The notes under the pieces are model-generated. The model was not told where the DNA came from. It was given only the letters and a program-made list of their open reading frames with translations, and made no database searches. Both the position numbers and the translations under genes were made by a program. A stretch of 64,000 nt of DNA from Neolewinella aquimaris (GTDB lineage: Bacteria; Bacteroidota; Bacteroidia; Chitinophagales; Saprospiraceae), in NCBI RefSeq assembly GCF_014197245.1, contig NZ_JACIFF010000005.1:124001-188000 (forward strand), read 5' to 3'. Below are positions 18,770 to 27,357 of this stretch, one piece after another (within the stretch, counting starts at the first letter, position 1; every line of letters begins with the position of its first letter).

Positions 18770-19388
18770 AGTGTGTGTTTTATGGTGATACTATCTCAAA
18801 GCCTAAACCAAAAATTTATCTCGACCCCCCCCATAAAGGCCAGCTTCCTATACCGACGACGCGCACAGAAGGACCACACTAAACATGGAGGTTTAAACCA
18901 TACTTGCAGCCGGTAACGGCCCGATAATTAATATAGGGGAGTTTTAGCCGATAAGCAAGGCGAGGTGGCCACGAGCGTAATGCAAAATTCAAAACAACTA
19001 GTTTTAACAATATTGTCTCGCCATCCCTTTCACCCGTACCCATTGGTGCAAGCGCCGCAGTTAGGAACCTCAGGCTATTCGAGGATTCACCTCGCACCTG
19101 CGTCCCCGCCCGCTATCTCTGCGCGCTGAGCCGTGCGGTAGCCAAATGGTACATTGGATATTGTACACGGTAAATTGTAAATGCCCATACCCTAGTCGGC
19201 GGACGAGCCTCGTGCCTCGGTCGGCCGACGACTGTCCAGATCCGTGCGGTAGCCAAATGGTACATTGAATATTGTACACGGTAAATTGTAAATGCCCGTA
19301 TCCAAGTCGGCGGACGAGCCTCGTACCTCGGTCGGCCGACGACTGCCACTCCTGCGACCTTTTAGCCCGCCCAGGGGTTGATACTCCC
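18770..19388. repeat. Gene-free region with two composite A-B repeats
   Basis: A 619-bp gap. The part next to the flavoprotein gene (18770-18840) is AT-rich and probably holds its promoter; 18840-19090 shows nothing recognisable. A 19-bp CGCACCTGCGTCCCCGCCC motif lies at 19093-19111. Two A-B repeat units follow, with A starting at 19133 and 19244 (111 bp apart) and B ending at 19344; element C is missing from both. An open frame reads from this repeat into the AI-2E gene, but the true start is the ATG at 19389. Confidence 0.8.
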
Positions 19389-20420
19389 ATGTTACCCCTG
19401 CAAAAAATCACCTACTCCCTTGCCCTGGCCTGTCTGTTTGTGTGCCTGATGTTTTTTGGTAAGGTCCTGCTCGTTCCCGTCGTGCTTTCCTTCGTGCTTT
19501 GGTACCTGATCAATGCCGTGGATCAGCTTATCCGCAGAATACCGGCCATCGGATCCGAAAGTCCGCGTGGCGTAAGCCTGACCGTCGCCGCCGGCCTGGT
19601 TCTGGCCGCGATCGTGCTCGCCGGGAGCCTAGTCGGCCGACAGATCAACGAGATGATCGCCACCGCCCCGGAATACTGGCTGAACCTGGAACGGCAGTTC
19701 GACCGAATCCTGGTCGGCCTGGGCTACGACGAGGCCATCACCCTACGTGCCGTGTACGGCGAGTTGGACATCAACGGATACCTGCTGAGCCTGCTGACCT
19801 CCTTTACGACGGTGACCCGGCAGTTTCTACTTGTCCTACTGTACACCCTCTTTCTGCTGGTGGAGCAACATACCTTTACGCGAAAGCTGGCGGCGCTGGG
19901 CCTCAACCAACAGCGGAAAGTCCGGGTGCTGGGTATGCTGGATAAGATCAACCGGGCCATTCGCGCCTACGTTGGCGTCAAGTTTGCCGCTTCCTTCGCG
20001 ACCGCCCTGCTTAGCTTTTTTGTCATCGAATACGCCGGGGTAGACTTTGCCATCTTCTGGGCCTTTGCCATTTTCGCCCTCAACTTCATCCCCACCATCG
20101 GGTCCATCGTCGCTACGATACTGCCCAGCCTCATGGCACTCGTGCAGTTCGACTACCTGACGCCGTTTGTCATCGTCGTCATCGGCGTTGGCCTTATTCA
20201 ACTCAGCATCGGCGGATTGCTCGAGCCCAGGCTTTACGGCAACGCCCTTAACATTAGTCCCTTCGTCATCATCTTTTCGCTCATCCTCTGGGGCCTGCTT
20301 TGGGGCATCGTGGGCATGTTGCTGTGTGTTCCCATCACCTTCGTGCTCATCACGTTTTTGGCGCAGTTCCGGTCTACGCGGCCGATTGCGGTGTTGCTTT
20401 CGCGGCGGGGGAAGGTGTAG
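19389..20420 (+). CDS. AI-2E family (PerM-like) membrane permease
   Basis: A 343-residue integral membrane protein with about seven or eight hydrophobic helices. The AI-2E/PerM pattern is seen in paired N-terminal helices (about 8-50), a helix near 75-90 (LTVAAGLVLAAIVLAGSLVG) followed by an amphipathic stretch, then later helices with FALNFIPTIGSIVATILPSL (about 230-250) and LEPRLYGNALNISPFVIIFSLILWGLLWG near the end. The family includes proposed autoinducer-2 exporters and Na+(Li+)/H+ antiporters; the substrate cannot be assigned. The ATG at 19389 was chosen because upstream codons lie in repeat DNA and would put a polar, cysteine-rich leader before the first helix. Confidence 0.87.
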   Translation: MLPLQKITYSLALACLFVCLMFFGKVLLVPVVLSFVLWYLINAVDQLIRRIPAIGSESPRGVSLTVAAGLVLAAIVLAGSLVGRQINEMIATAPEYWLNLERQFDRILVGLGYDEAITLRAVYGELDINGYLLSLLTSFTTVTRQFLLVLLYTLFLLVEQHTFTRKLAALGLNQQRKVRVLGMLDKINRAIRAYVGVKFAASFATALLSFFVIEYAGVDFAIFWAFAIFALNFIPTIGSIVATILPSLMALVQFDYLTPFVIVVIGVGLIQLSIGGLLEPRLYGNALNISPFVIIFSLILWGLLWGIVGMLLCVPITFVLITFLAQFRSTRPIAVLLSRRGKV

Positions 20421-20899
20421 CCCCCTCGTCGGCCGACTGCCCCCTCGTCGGCCGACTACAGGTCGTCCGCCGAGTCGGGGCGGGGCGGTTATCGATGACC
20501 ATAATCCTTACTAAGAGAAATTACCCTTAGTCGTCGGACGACAAGTACGCCACGAGCGCAGCGAGCAGAGCCATGCGGTAGCCAAATGGTACATTGAATA
20601 TGGTACTTGGTAAATTGTACATCCATCCCTTAGTCGGCGGACGAGCCTCGTGCCTCGGTCGGCCGACGACTAGTACCTCGGTTGGCCGACTGCCCCCTCG
20701 TCGGCCGACTACAGGTCGTCCGCCGAGTCGGGGCAGTGCGGTTATCGATGGCTATTGTACTTACTAGGAGAATTTACCCTTAGTCGGCGGACGAGCCTCG
20801 TGCCTCGGTCGGCCGACGACTAGTACCTCGGCCGACGACTCCGCCGAGTCGGGGCAGTAACCATTACCTTAATGGGCATCAATTAAAAAAGACTGCCTC
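20421..20899. repeat. Composite repeat array (C, A, B elements)
   Basis: A 479-bp gap starting right at the AI-2E stop codon. It holds two overlapping C-type elements (20421-20483), a partial B (about 20529), one A (starts 20573), then B-C (20631-20734) and a further B with a shortened C (20780-20855). These are the same elements as at 16825-17386. A short AT-rich stretch (20865-20890) just before the symporter ATG is the only likely promoter DNA. Confidence 0.82.
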
Positions 20900-22504
20900 A
20901 TGGGCGTGACCCTACTCACCTTCCTTTTATACACCGGATTTGTAGCTTTATACGCGACCTGGCAACTGCGCCGGGATAAATTAAACACCCAGGACGGCTA
21001 TTTCCTGGGGGGCAGGTCGCTAACGGGAGTGGTGATCGCGGGCTCATTGTTGCTGACGAATATCTCTACGGAACACCTGGTCGGAATGAACGGGTCGGCT
21101 TACCGCAATGGGGCCATCATCATCGCCTGGGAGGTCACTTCGGCGCTGGCGCTGATTGTCGGCGCGCTTTACTTCGCACCGAAGTACCTGAAAATGGGAC
21201 TGACCACCATCCCCGAATTCCTCGAAAAGCGGTTCGATGGGCTCACCCGAACGGTGGTCGCCCTGCTGCTGATCATTTCCTTTATCGCCACCCTACTGCC
21301 CATCGTGCTGTACACGGGGGCGCTGAATATTGAAGCCATCTTCGAGATTTCCGATCTGCTGAACATCAGCGAGCGGGAGGGAATCTGGGTCACCATCCTG
21401 GTCGTCGGAATCATCGGAGCCGTGTACGCTATTTTCGGAGGATTAAAAATGGTGGCCTATACGGATACCATCAACGGTTTCGGACTATTGGTGGCCGGAC
21501 TACTGGTTCCCATACTCGCGCTGCTGAGCATCGGTGACGGAAATGCGGTGGAGGGATTAAGCAGAGTATTTGAAAACAGCCCCAGTAAGTTTAATGTGAT
21601 TAGTAAGGAGCCCGGGGTCGGGGAGGGGGCCCGCTCGGCCATTTTACCCTTCGAGGTACTGTTTACGGGCCTGGTAATTAATCAGGTCTACTTCTGGACG
21701 ATGCACCAATCCATCGTCCAGCGGGTACTCGGCGCCGTAAACCTTAAGGAAGCCCAGAAAGGACTGCTGTTTACCGGCCTGCTGAAAATTTTGGTCCCAT
21801 CGATCATCGTGCTGCCGGGGCTGATCGGTTTCTATTACTACGGGGACAGCCTCTACAATAATCCGGATACCGTATATCCCCTCCTGGTCAAAAAGGTGCT
21901 GCCGCTGTGGCTCACCGGCTTCTTCGTCGCCGTCATGATGGGAGCCATTTTCAGCACGTTCAACAGTACGCTGAACAGCGCGGCCACCGTCTTCAGTCTG
22001 GGAATCTATAAACGCTACATCCAGCGGGATGCCGGCGAGAGAAAACTGGTAAAAATCGGCAAGTGGACCTCCGCCATCCTGGCCTTTTTCGCCATCGGCA
22101 TCGCCCCCTTCGTCGCCAATGCCCCCGCGGGCCTATACCAGCTCCTTCAGCAACTGAACGGCATATTTTTCATCCCGATCGCCAGCGTGATCACGGCCGG
22201 ATTCTTGTTTCCCCGGGTATCGGCTACCGGGGCCAAGGCGGGTCTGGCATTCGGCCTCGTGTTCTACGTTGTCATGGACTATGTGCTCGCCGTCGACCTG
22301 CACTTCGTCCACATCTGGGGAATCGAATTCGTGCTGAATATTACCGTGATGCACCTGGTCTCGCTGATGTCACCGAAAGAGGCTAAATTTGTTATGCAGG
22401 ATGCCGGCATCCTTGACCTAAGCCCCTGGAAGCACGCACGGGTGTTCAGCGTCTGCCTGGTCGTCCTCACGCTGGCCTTCTACCTTTTACTCGGAAACGT
22501 ATAA
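20900..22504 (+). CDS. Sodium:solute symporter (SSS/SLC5 family), probably sugar or inositol uptake
   Basis: A 534-residue protein of the SSS family with about 14 membrane helices. The N terminus (DGYFLGGRSLTGVVIAGSLLLTNISTEHLVGMNG) matches the helix 1-2 signature of SglT-like transporters, and GAIFSTFNSTLNSAATVFSLGIYKRY (about residue 350) is the conserved sodium-site region of helix 8. It would couple Na+ entry to uptake across the inner membrane. The next gene, 33 bp downstream, encodes myo-inositol oxygenase, so myo-inositol is a plausible substrate; this is inferred from context only. Confidence 0.9.
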   Translation: MGVTLLTFLLYTGFVALYATWQLRRDKLNTQDGYFLGGRSLTGVVIAGSLLLTNISTEHLVGMNGSAYRNGAIIIAWEVTSALALIVGALYFAPKYLKMGLTTIPEFLEKRFDGLTRTVVALLLIISFIATLLPIVLYTGALNIEAIFEISDLLNISEREGIWVTILVVGIIGAVYAIFGGLKMVAYTDTINGFGLLVAGLLVPILALLSIGDGNAVEGLSRVFENSPSKFNVISKEPGVGEGARSAILPFEVLFTGLVINQVYFWTMHQSIVQRVLGAVNLKEAQKGLLFTGLLKILVPSIIVLPGLIGFYYYGDSLYNNPDTVYPLLVKKVLPLWLTGFFVAVMMGAIFSTFNSTLNSAATVFSLGIYKRYIQRDAGERKLVKIGKWTSAILAFFAIGIAPFVANAPAGLYQLLQQLNGIFFIPIASVITAGFLFPRVSATGAKAGLAFGLVFYVVMDYVLAVDLHFVHIWGIEFVLNITVMHLVSLMSPKEAKFVMQDAGILDLSPWKHARVFSVCLVVLTLAFYLLLGNV

Positions 22505-22537
22505 CCGGACAGCTGCTGTCCACGATAAGAAAACACC

Positions 22538-23353
22538 ATGGCGGAAGCGAAAGTCTTCAGAAATTACGACGCCCCCGATGTGTCGGTAGCCGTAAAGGAG
22601 CATTACCGGAAAATGCGCAAGAATCAGACGGTAGCCTACGTGCGGCAGATGCACGACAAGTACCTGAAGTTCGACAAACCAATGGACCTGTGGGAAGCCA
22701 TGCGCCACCTAAATAGCCTGATCGATGTCAGCGACCCGGACCTGGACCTCCCGAACGTGCAACACCTCATCCAGAGCGCCGAAGCCATCCGCGCCGACGG
22801 CCGCCCCGACTGGATGCAACTGACCGGACTCATTCACGACCTCGGCAAGGTGATGTTTCTCTGGGGCAGCGACGAAGACGGCACCAGTCAGGCCGAACAG
22901 TGGGGCATGGTCGGCGACGTGTTTGTCGTAGGCTGCGCCCTGCCCGACTCCTGCGTCTACCCCGAATTCAACAAAACGAATCCGGATATGCAGGACGATC
23001 GCTACAATACCGCCTTAGGCATCTACGAAGCAGGCTGCGGCATCGACAACGTAGACCTCGCCTGGGGCCACGACGAATACCTGTACCAGGTCCTCAATAA
23101 CCACCAGACCAATACGCTTCCCGAAGAGGCCATGGTCATGATCCGCTACCATTCTTTCTACCCCTGGCATTCCGGCGGCGCGTACAAGGAGTTGCTCAGC
23201 GAAAAGGATGAGAAGTACCTGGAGATTATCAAGGATTTCAATCAGTACGACCTCTACACCAAGAGCCAGCAAGTATACGATCTAGAGGACGTGCTGGACT
23301 ACTACCAACCCATCGCGGAAAAATACCTGGGGACGGGCCCCATCTTTTGGTAG
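22538..23353 (+). CDS. myo-Inositol oxygenase (MIOX)
   Basis: A 271-residue non-haem di-iron oxygenase that would cleave myo-inositol with O2 to D-glucuronate. Family blocks are VRQMHDKYLKFDKPMDLWEA, LNSLIDVSDPDLDLPNVQHL, the HD-type metal motif LTGLIHDLGKVMFLWG (about 86-105), WGHDEYLYQVLNNH (about 170-184) and MIRYHSFYPWHSGGAYKEL (about 194-212). Length and metal ligands are close to the eukaryotic enzymes, which is uncommon but known in bacteria. It directly follows the symporter, suggesting an uptake-plus-oxidation unit feeding the uronate pathways encoded nearby (KduD, KdgK). No signal peptide; cytoplasmic. Confidence 0.93.
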   Translation: MAEAKVFRNYDAPDVSVAVKEHYRKMRKNQTVAYVRQMHDKYLKFDKPMDLWEAMRHLNSLIDVSDPDLDLPNVQHLIQSAEAIRADGRPDWMQLTGLIHDLGKVMFLWGSDEDGTSQAEQWGMVGDVFVVGCALPDSCVYPEFNKTNPDMQDDRYNTALGIYEAGCGIDNVDLAWGHDEYLYQVLNNHQTNTLPEEAMVMIRYHSFYPWHSGGAYKELLSEKDEKYLEIIKDFNQYDLYTKSQQVYDLEDVLDYYQPIAEKYLGTGPIFW

Positions 23354-23374
23354 CCCGCTCGCAGATATATCCGC

Positions 23375-24370
23375 TTACCTGATCACCTCCTCGAAGGCCT
23401 CCCGCCGCTCAAATTCCGGATGCCCCGGTGCCCAGCCCGCCGTGAAGCGGTAGCCGGTCGGCTCGCCATCCGTTAGTTTGGCGCGGACGATGTACGTCGA
23501 GGATACCGGTTGCGCATCGGGTGCCAGTTCGCCATGGTCGATGAATTGGTCCCGGTCGACCGAGATTGCCATGCCGAGGTAGTGATCCAGTTCGGCCTGC
23601 GGACCGTGGGTGTAGGCCACGAAGCGATCGCCTTTTTCCGTGGTGTATAGCGTATCCGAGTGTAGGTTCACGATGCCTACAACTAGCTCTTCCCCACCAG
23701 TCAGGCCCGTGGCGGTCACGGTGGCGTCGTAGTCGTGAGTGCCGGCCTCGATGCTGATGACCCAGTCGAGATCGATGGTCCGACCGGCAATCTCCAACCC
23801 GTCGTAGTCGAGGTGAAAAGCCGAGCGGTCCGCGGTTTCTTCCGTGATCCTCACCTTCTCCTGCCGGGCGTCACCGATGCGATAAACCTTGCCGTCTACC
23901 ATGAGCGCAATGCTGCCGGCGCCGAGGGAATTTCCGGCCTTGAGCACGTCCATTCCCCAGTCGGACATCTCGTGGTAGTTGTTGCGGTCCAGCCCCACGG
24001 TATCGAGCACCATGTCGCTCACTTTCTTGCCGTGAATGTCGATGCCGTTCCGCTCGTCCCAGTACATCCGGAAGGCGATGTTCTCGTTCTCCCAGGCGGG
24101 GCCTTCGTTCTGGTATACGGCCGGCATGATCTGCCCCTTATGGTCTGGTGCACGCGTAAATTCAGTGCCTTCCTCGAATTCGTTTTGGGCATTGCGTTTC
24201 GCGAGGCGAATGTTGGTGCGTACGGATTGCGTGCCTTGCTCAATTCCCTGTTCTGTTGCGACATTCGTCGGTTCTTCTTCACAGGAGGTAAGGAGCAGAA
24301 GGGCGGGGACGCAGGAGCAAAGCAAATAGCGCAAGAAGCGGTGTTTATAGGGTGTCGATGTGTTCATCAT
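23375..24370 (-). CDS. DUF4861-family lipoprotein
   Basis: A 331-residue protein starting at an ATG at 24370; an in-frame TTG 15 nt upstream is less likely. The leader has a lipobox (LLLLTSCEEE). The body matches the DUF4861 family, with blocks GPAWENENIAFRMYWDERNG, DIHGKKVSDMVLD, YHEMSDWGMDVLKAGNSLG and TAGWAPGHPEF. This family is repeatedly found in Bacteroidota loci for uronic-acid polysaccharides, but I know of no established activity. It ends 21 bp from the convergent MIOX gene and follows KduD by 17 bp on the same strand, so it is probably cotranscribed with KduD. Confidence 0.85.
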   Translation of the reverse strand: MMNTSTPYKHRFLRYLLCSCVPALLLLTSCEEEPTNVATEQGIEQGTQSVRTNIRLAKRNAQNEFEEGTEFTRAPDHKGQIMPAVYQNEGPAWENENIAFRMYWDERNGIDIHGKKVSDMVLDTVGLDRNNYHEMSDWGMDVLKAGNSLGAGSIALMVDGKVYRIGDARQEKVRITEETADRSAFHLDYDGLEIAGRTIDLDWVISIEAGTHDYDATVTATGLTGGEELVVGIVNLHSDTLYTTEKGDRFVAYTHGPQAELDHYLGMAISVDRDQFIDHGELAPDAQPVSSTYIVRAKLTDGEPTGYRFTAGWAPGHPEFERREAFEEVIR

Positions 24371-24387
24371 GGTTGGTTTTAGCAAAC

Positions 24388-25155
24388 TTACCTGCCCATC
24401 CAGCCTCCGTCGACGACCAGCACCGTCCCACTGACGTAGTCCGCCGCGGAACTGGCAAGAAAGACCGTAGGCCCCTTAAAGTCTTCGGGTTTTCCCCAAC
24501 GACCGGCCGGAATGCGACCGAGGATGGCCGTGCTGCGCTCGGCGTTGTCCTGTAGCGCCTGGGTATTATCGGTTGCGATATAGCCGGGCGCGATGGCGTT
24601 CACCTGCACTCCCTTTCCTGCCCACTCGTTGGAAAGCGCCATGGTCAGCTGCCCGATGGCCCCCTTCGAAGCGGCGTACCCGGGAACGGTGATTCCACCC
24701 TGGAAGGTGAGGAGGGAAGCGGTGAAGATCACCTTGCCGCTCCCCCTTTCGATCATATCCCGGCCAAACTCCCGGGCGAGAATGAACTGGGCGGATTGAT
24801 TTACCTCGATCACCCGGTCCCAGTATTCGTCGGAGTGGGTAGCGGCGGGTTCGCGCAGGATGGTGCCGGCGTTATTAACCAGGATGTCGGGCGTACCGTG
24901 GTCGGCCTTGACTGCTTCGATAAAGGCGTAGAGGGCCTCCCGGTTACCGAAATCGCACTGGTAGGCGGTAAACTTCCGTCCGATCTCGGTGACGGCTTTT
25001 TCAATGGCGGAGCCCGAGCTTTCCAGGCTGGCGGATACCCCGATGATGTCGGCGCCGGCCTCCGCGAGTCCCGTGGCCATTGCGAAGCCGATGCCCCGTT
25101 TGCATCCGGTTACTACGGCGGTCTTCCCCGCGAGACTGAAATTATCTAAAATCAT
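24388..25155 (-). CDS. kduD: 2-dehydro-3-deoxy-D-gluconate 5-dehydrogenase (KduD)
   Basis: A 255-residue short-chain dehydrogenase closely resembling E. coli KduD along its whole length: MILDNFSLAGKTAVVTGCKR at the start, NNAGTILREPA, the catalytic YAASKGAIG, GVQVNAIAPGYIATDNTQAL and a GGWMGR end. KduD reduces 5-keto-4-deoxyuronate-derived DKII to 2-keto-3-deoxygluconate using NADH, in breakdown of unsaturated uronates from pectin or other uronans. The start at 25155 is set by the conserved MILDNFSL; an in-frame extension upstream has no homology. Its product is the substrate of the kinase at 57067. No KduI is nearby. Confidence 0.93.
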   Translation of the reverse strand: MILDNFSLAGKTAVVTGCKRGIGFAMATGLAEAGADIIGVSASLESSGSAIEKAVTEIGRKFTAYQCDFGNREALYAFIEAVKADHGTPDILVNNAGTILREPAATHSDEYWDRVIEVNQSAQFILAREFGRDMIERGSGKVIFTASLLTFQGGITVPGYAASKGAIGQLTMALSNEWAGKGVQVNAIAPGYIATDNTQALQDNAERSTAILGRIPAGRWGKPEDFKGPTVFLASSAADYVSGTVLVVDGGWMGR

Positions 25156-25267
25156 GCTTTTACGTTGTTGGTGATGTGCAATTACGGGTAGGTATTCCCC
25201 CGCTTTTTGTGACGTTCTCTGCTCCCGCGTCCCCGCCCGATGCTGACGTAGGCATATGTGGCAATCC

Positions 25268-27199
25268 TCAGAAATGCCACCGGACGAAGGCCTCCATGGC
25301 TGCGTAACGGGCGAGGCCCATTGCATCGTAAATGTCGGCGGTGTCCTTGTTTCTGTCTTCGGCCCGCTGCCAGAATTCACGGCTGTCGGAACCCTGGAAT
25401 ACCACCCCGTCTTTCTGGGACTGGTGCTTGAAGATGCCGCGTCGTTTTTCGAGTACCTGGTCGGGGCTCATGGGTACGGCCATTTCGATTTCGTCGATGC
25501 CCCACTCCTGCCAGGCGCCGCGGTAGAGCCATACCCAGCAGTCCTTCATGAACGGCTTCGATTTTAATCTTCTGACCGACTCGAAGATGGCGTCCAGGCA
25601 CACCTTGTGCGTGCCGTGGGGGTCCGCCAGGTCGCCCGCCGCATAGATCTGGTGGGGTTTGACCTTTTCGATGAGCGCCATCGTGAGCTCGATGTCCGCT
25701 TCCCCGACGGGGTTTTTCTCGACCTTTCCCGTTTCGTAGAAGGGAAGGTCCATGAAGTGAATGCGTTCGTCGGGGAGCCCGACGAAGTGACTCGTCGCCC
25801 GTGCTTCTCCCCTGCGGATCAGCCCCTTGATCGCCCGTACATCGGGGGTGTCGATCTCGCTGGCCTTCTTGTTTTTGATAAACTCGATCGCCCTTTTGTA
25901 GATGTCCTGAGCTTCCTGGTTTTTGATGTCGAACCTGCTGTTGTAATCGACCACGAAGTTGGCGAAACGCAGGGCTTCGTCGTCGGCAACCGCGATGTTG
26001 CCCGAGGTCTGGTAGGCTACGTGCACCTCGTGGCCCTGCTCGTGCAGGCGCTTGAAGGTGCCGCCCATGCTGATGATGTCGTCGTCGGGGTGGGGACTGA
26101 AGATCAGTACCCGCTTCCTGGCCGGTTCGGCTCTTTCGGGCCGGTTGCTGTCGTCGGCGTTCGGTTTGCCGCCCGGCCAGCCGGAAATGGTGCTCTGTAG
26201 GTCGTTGAATATTTTAATGTTGATGTCGTAGGCCGGCCCGGAGTTAGCCAGCAGGTCGCTCATTCCGTTTTCGATGTAGTCCGCGTCGGTCAGCATCAGA
26301 ATGGGTTTGTTGAGGCTCAGCGCCAAGCCGAGGACGGCCTTGCGGGTCATCTTTGCCGTCCACTGTACTTTTTCCACCAGCCAGGGCGAACTGATCCGGG
26401 TCAGGAACTTCGATGCTTCCCGGTCCACCACGAATATGGCGTTGGCGTGTCCCTGAAGGAAGGACGCGGGTACTTTGGTGGTTACTTCTCCCTCTACCGC
26501 GGCCCGGATGATGTTTGCCTTTCCTTCCCCCCAGGCCATGAGGATCACCCGCTTCGCCTCCATGATCTTTTGTATCCCGAGGGTGATGGCCGTTCGCGGG
26601 GTGTTGTTGAGCCCCGAAAACTCCTTGGCGGCAGCGACCCGGGTGATGTGATCCAGGGCGACGAGTCGCGTACGGGAATTCTGTAGCGAGCCGGATTCGT
26701 TGAAGCCGATGTGTCCGTTGCCCCCGATTCCCAGGATTTGCAGGTCGATGCCGCCGACGGCTTTGATCTTGGCTTCGTAGCCGGCGCAGTAGTCGGATAT
26801 TTCCTCCTTAGGCAGGGTGCCGTCGGGGATGTGGCAGTTTTCGGGAAGGATGTCTATCTGGTCCAGCAGCAGTTCCTTCATAAACCGGACGTAGCTGTGG
26901 ATGGAGTCCGGTTCCATGGGATAGTACTCGTCCAGGTTGAAGGTGATCACATTACGAAAGCTCAGTCCTTCCTCCCGGTGCATGCGTACCAGCTCGGCGT
27001 ACAGGCTTTTTGGCGTAGAACCGGTCGCCAGGCCAAGAACGCAAGACTCCTTTGTGATCTGTTTGGCCCGGATCAAGGCGGCGATCTCCTTTGCTACAGA
27101 TTTGGACGCCGTGGACGAATCTTCGAAAATGATGGTATCGATGTTCTCGAATCTTTTCTCAAAGCCCGTGGCCTTATCAATACTGCTGTTCAACATCAT
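25268..27199 (-). CDS. nagB: Glucosamine-6-phosphate deaminase fused to a PIG-L/LmbE-type deacetylase-like domain
   Basis: A 643-residue two-domain protein. The N-terminal NagB domain (about 15-290) has GLATGSTPKSLYAEL, the catalytic FNLDEYY and GIGGNGHIGFNE, which convert glucosamine-6-phosphate to fructose-6-phosphate and ammonia. After a linker, residues about 365-640 form a PIG-L/LmbE domain with the zinc-binding PHPDDD motif and the second ligand motif DPHGTHK, normally de-N-acetylases. This long NagB form is known in Bacteroidota. It suggests deacetylation and deamination of N-acetylglucosamine-6-phosphate in one polypeptide, though the C-terminal activity is inferred. It stands alone, 112 bp from kduD. 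Confidence 0.92.
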   Translation of the reverse strand: MMLNSSIDKATGFEKRFENIDTIIFEDSSTASKSVAKEIAALIRAKQITKESCVLGLATGSTPKSLYAELVRMHREEGLSFRNVITFNLDEYYPMEPDSIHSYVRFMKELLLDQIDILPENCHIPDGTLPKEEISDYCAGYEAKIKAVGGIDLQILGIGGNGHIGFNESGSLQNSRTRLVALDHITRVAAAKEFSGLNNTPRTAITLGIQKIMEAKRVILMAWGEGKANIIRAAVEGEVTTKVPASFLQGHANAIFVVDREASKFLTRISSPWLVEKVQWTAKMTRKAVLGLALSLNKPILMLTDADYIENGMSDLLANSGPAYDINIKIFNDLQSTISGWPGGKPNADDSNRPERAEPARKRVLIFSPHPDDDIISMGGTFKRLHEQGHEVHVAYQTSGNIAVADDEALRFANFVVDYNSRFDIKNQEAQDIYKRAIEFIKNKKASEIDTPDVRAIKGLIRRGEARATSHFVGLPDERIHFMDLPFYETGKVEKNPVGEADIELTMALIEKVKPHQIYAAGDLADPHGTHKVCLDAIFESVRRLKSKPFMKDCWVWLYRGAWQEWGIDEIEMAVPMSPDQVLEKRRGIFKHQSQKDGVVFQGSDSREFWQRAEDRNKDTADIYDAMGLARYAAMEAFVRWHF

Positions 27200-27357
27200 G
27201 CTCGCTACTATTTTCGGTAAATCTAGTCGCCGGTCGCAAACGTGCAGCCGTAGACCGGGTCACAACCTAGTACCATTGCGACAATTTTTGGCGGTACGGG
27301 CCATTTTTCTTCTCCTTTTAAGGCATTCGTACCGGTGCGTTTACCTCGCTACCCACT

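Noticed and set aside
16874-20855. CRISPR array
   Set aside because: Repeats differ in length and order, are spaced irregularly, and the DNA between them is itself repeated; no cas gene is present.
25156-25380. N-terminal extension of KduD
   Set aside because: The extension has no signal peptide or homology, and KduD proteins begin at MILDNFSL.
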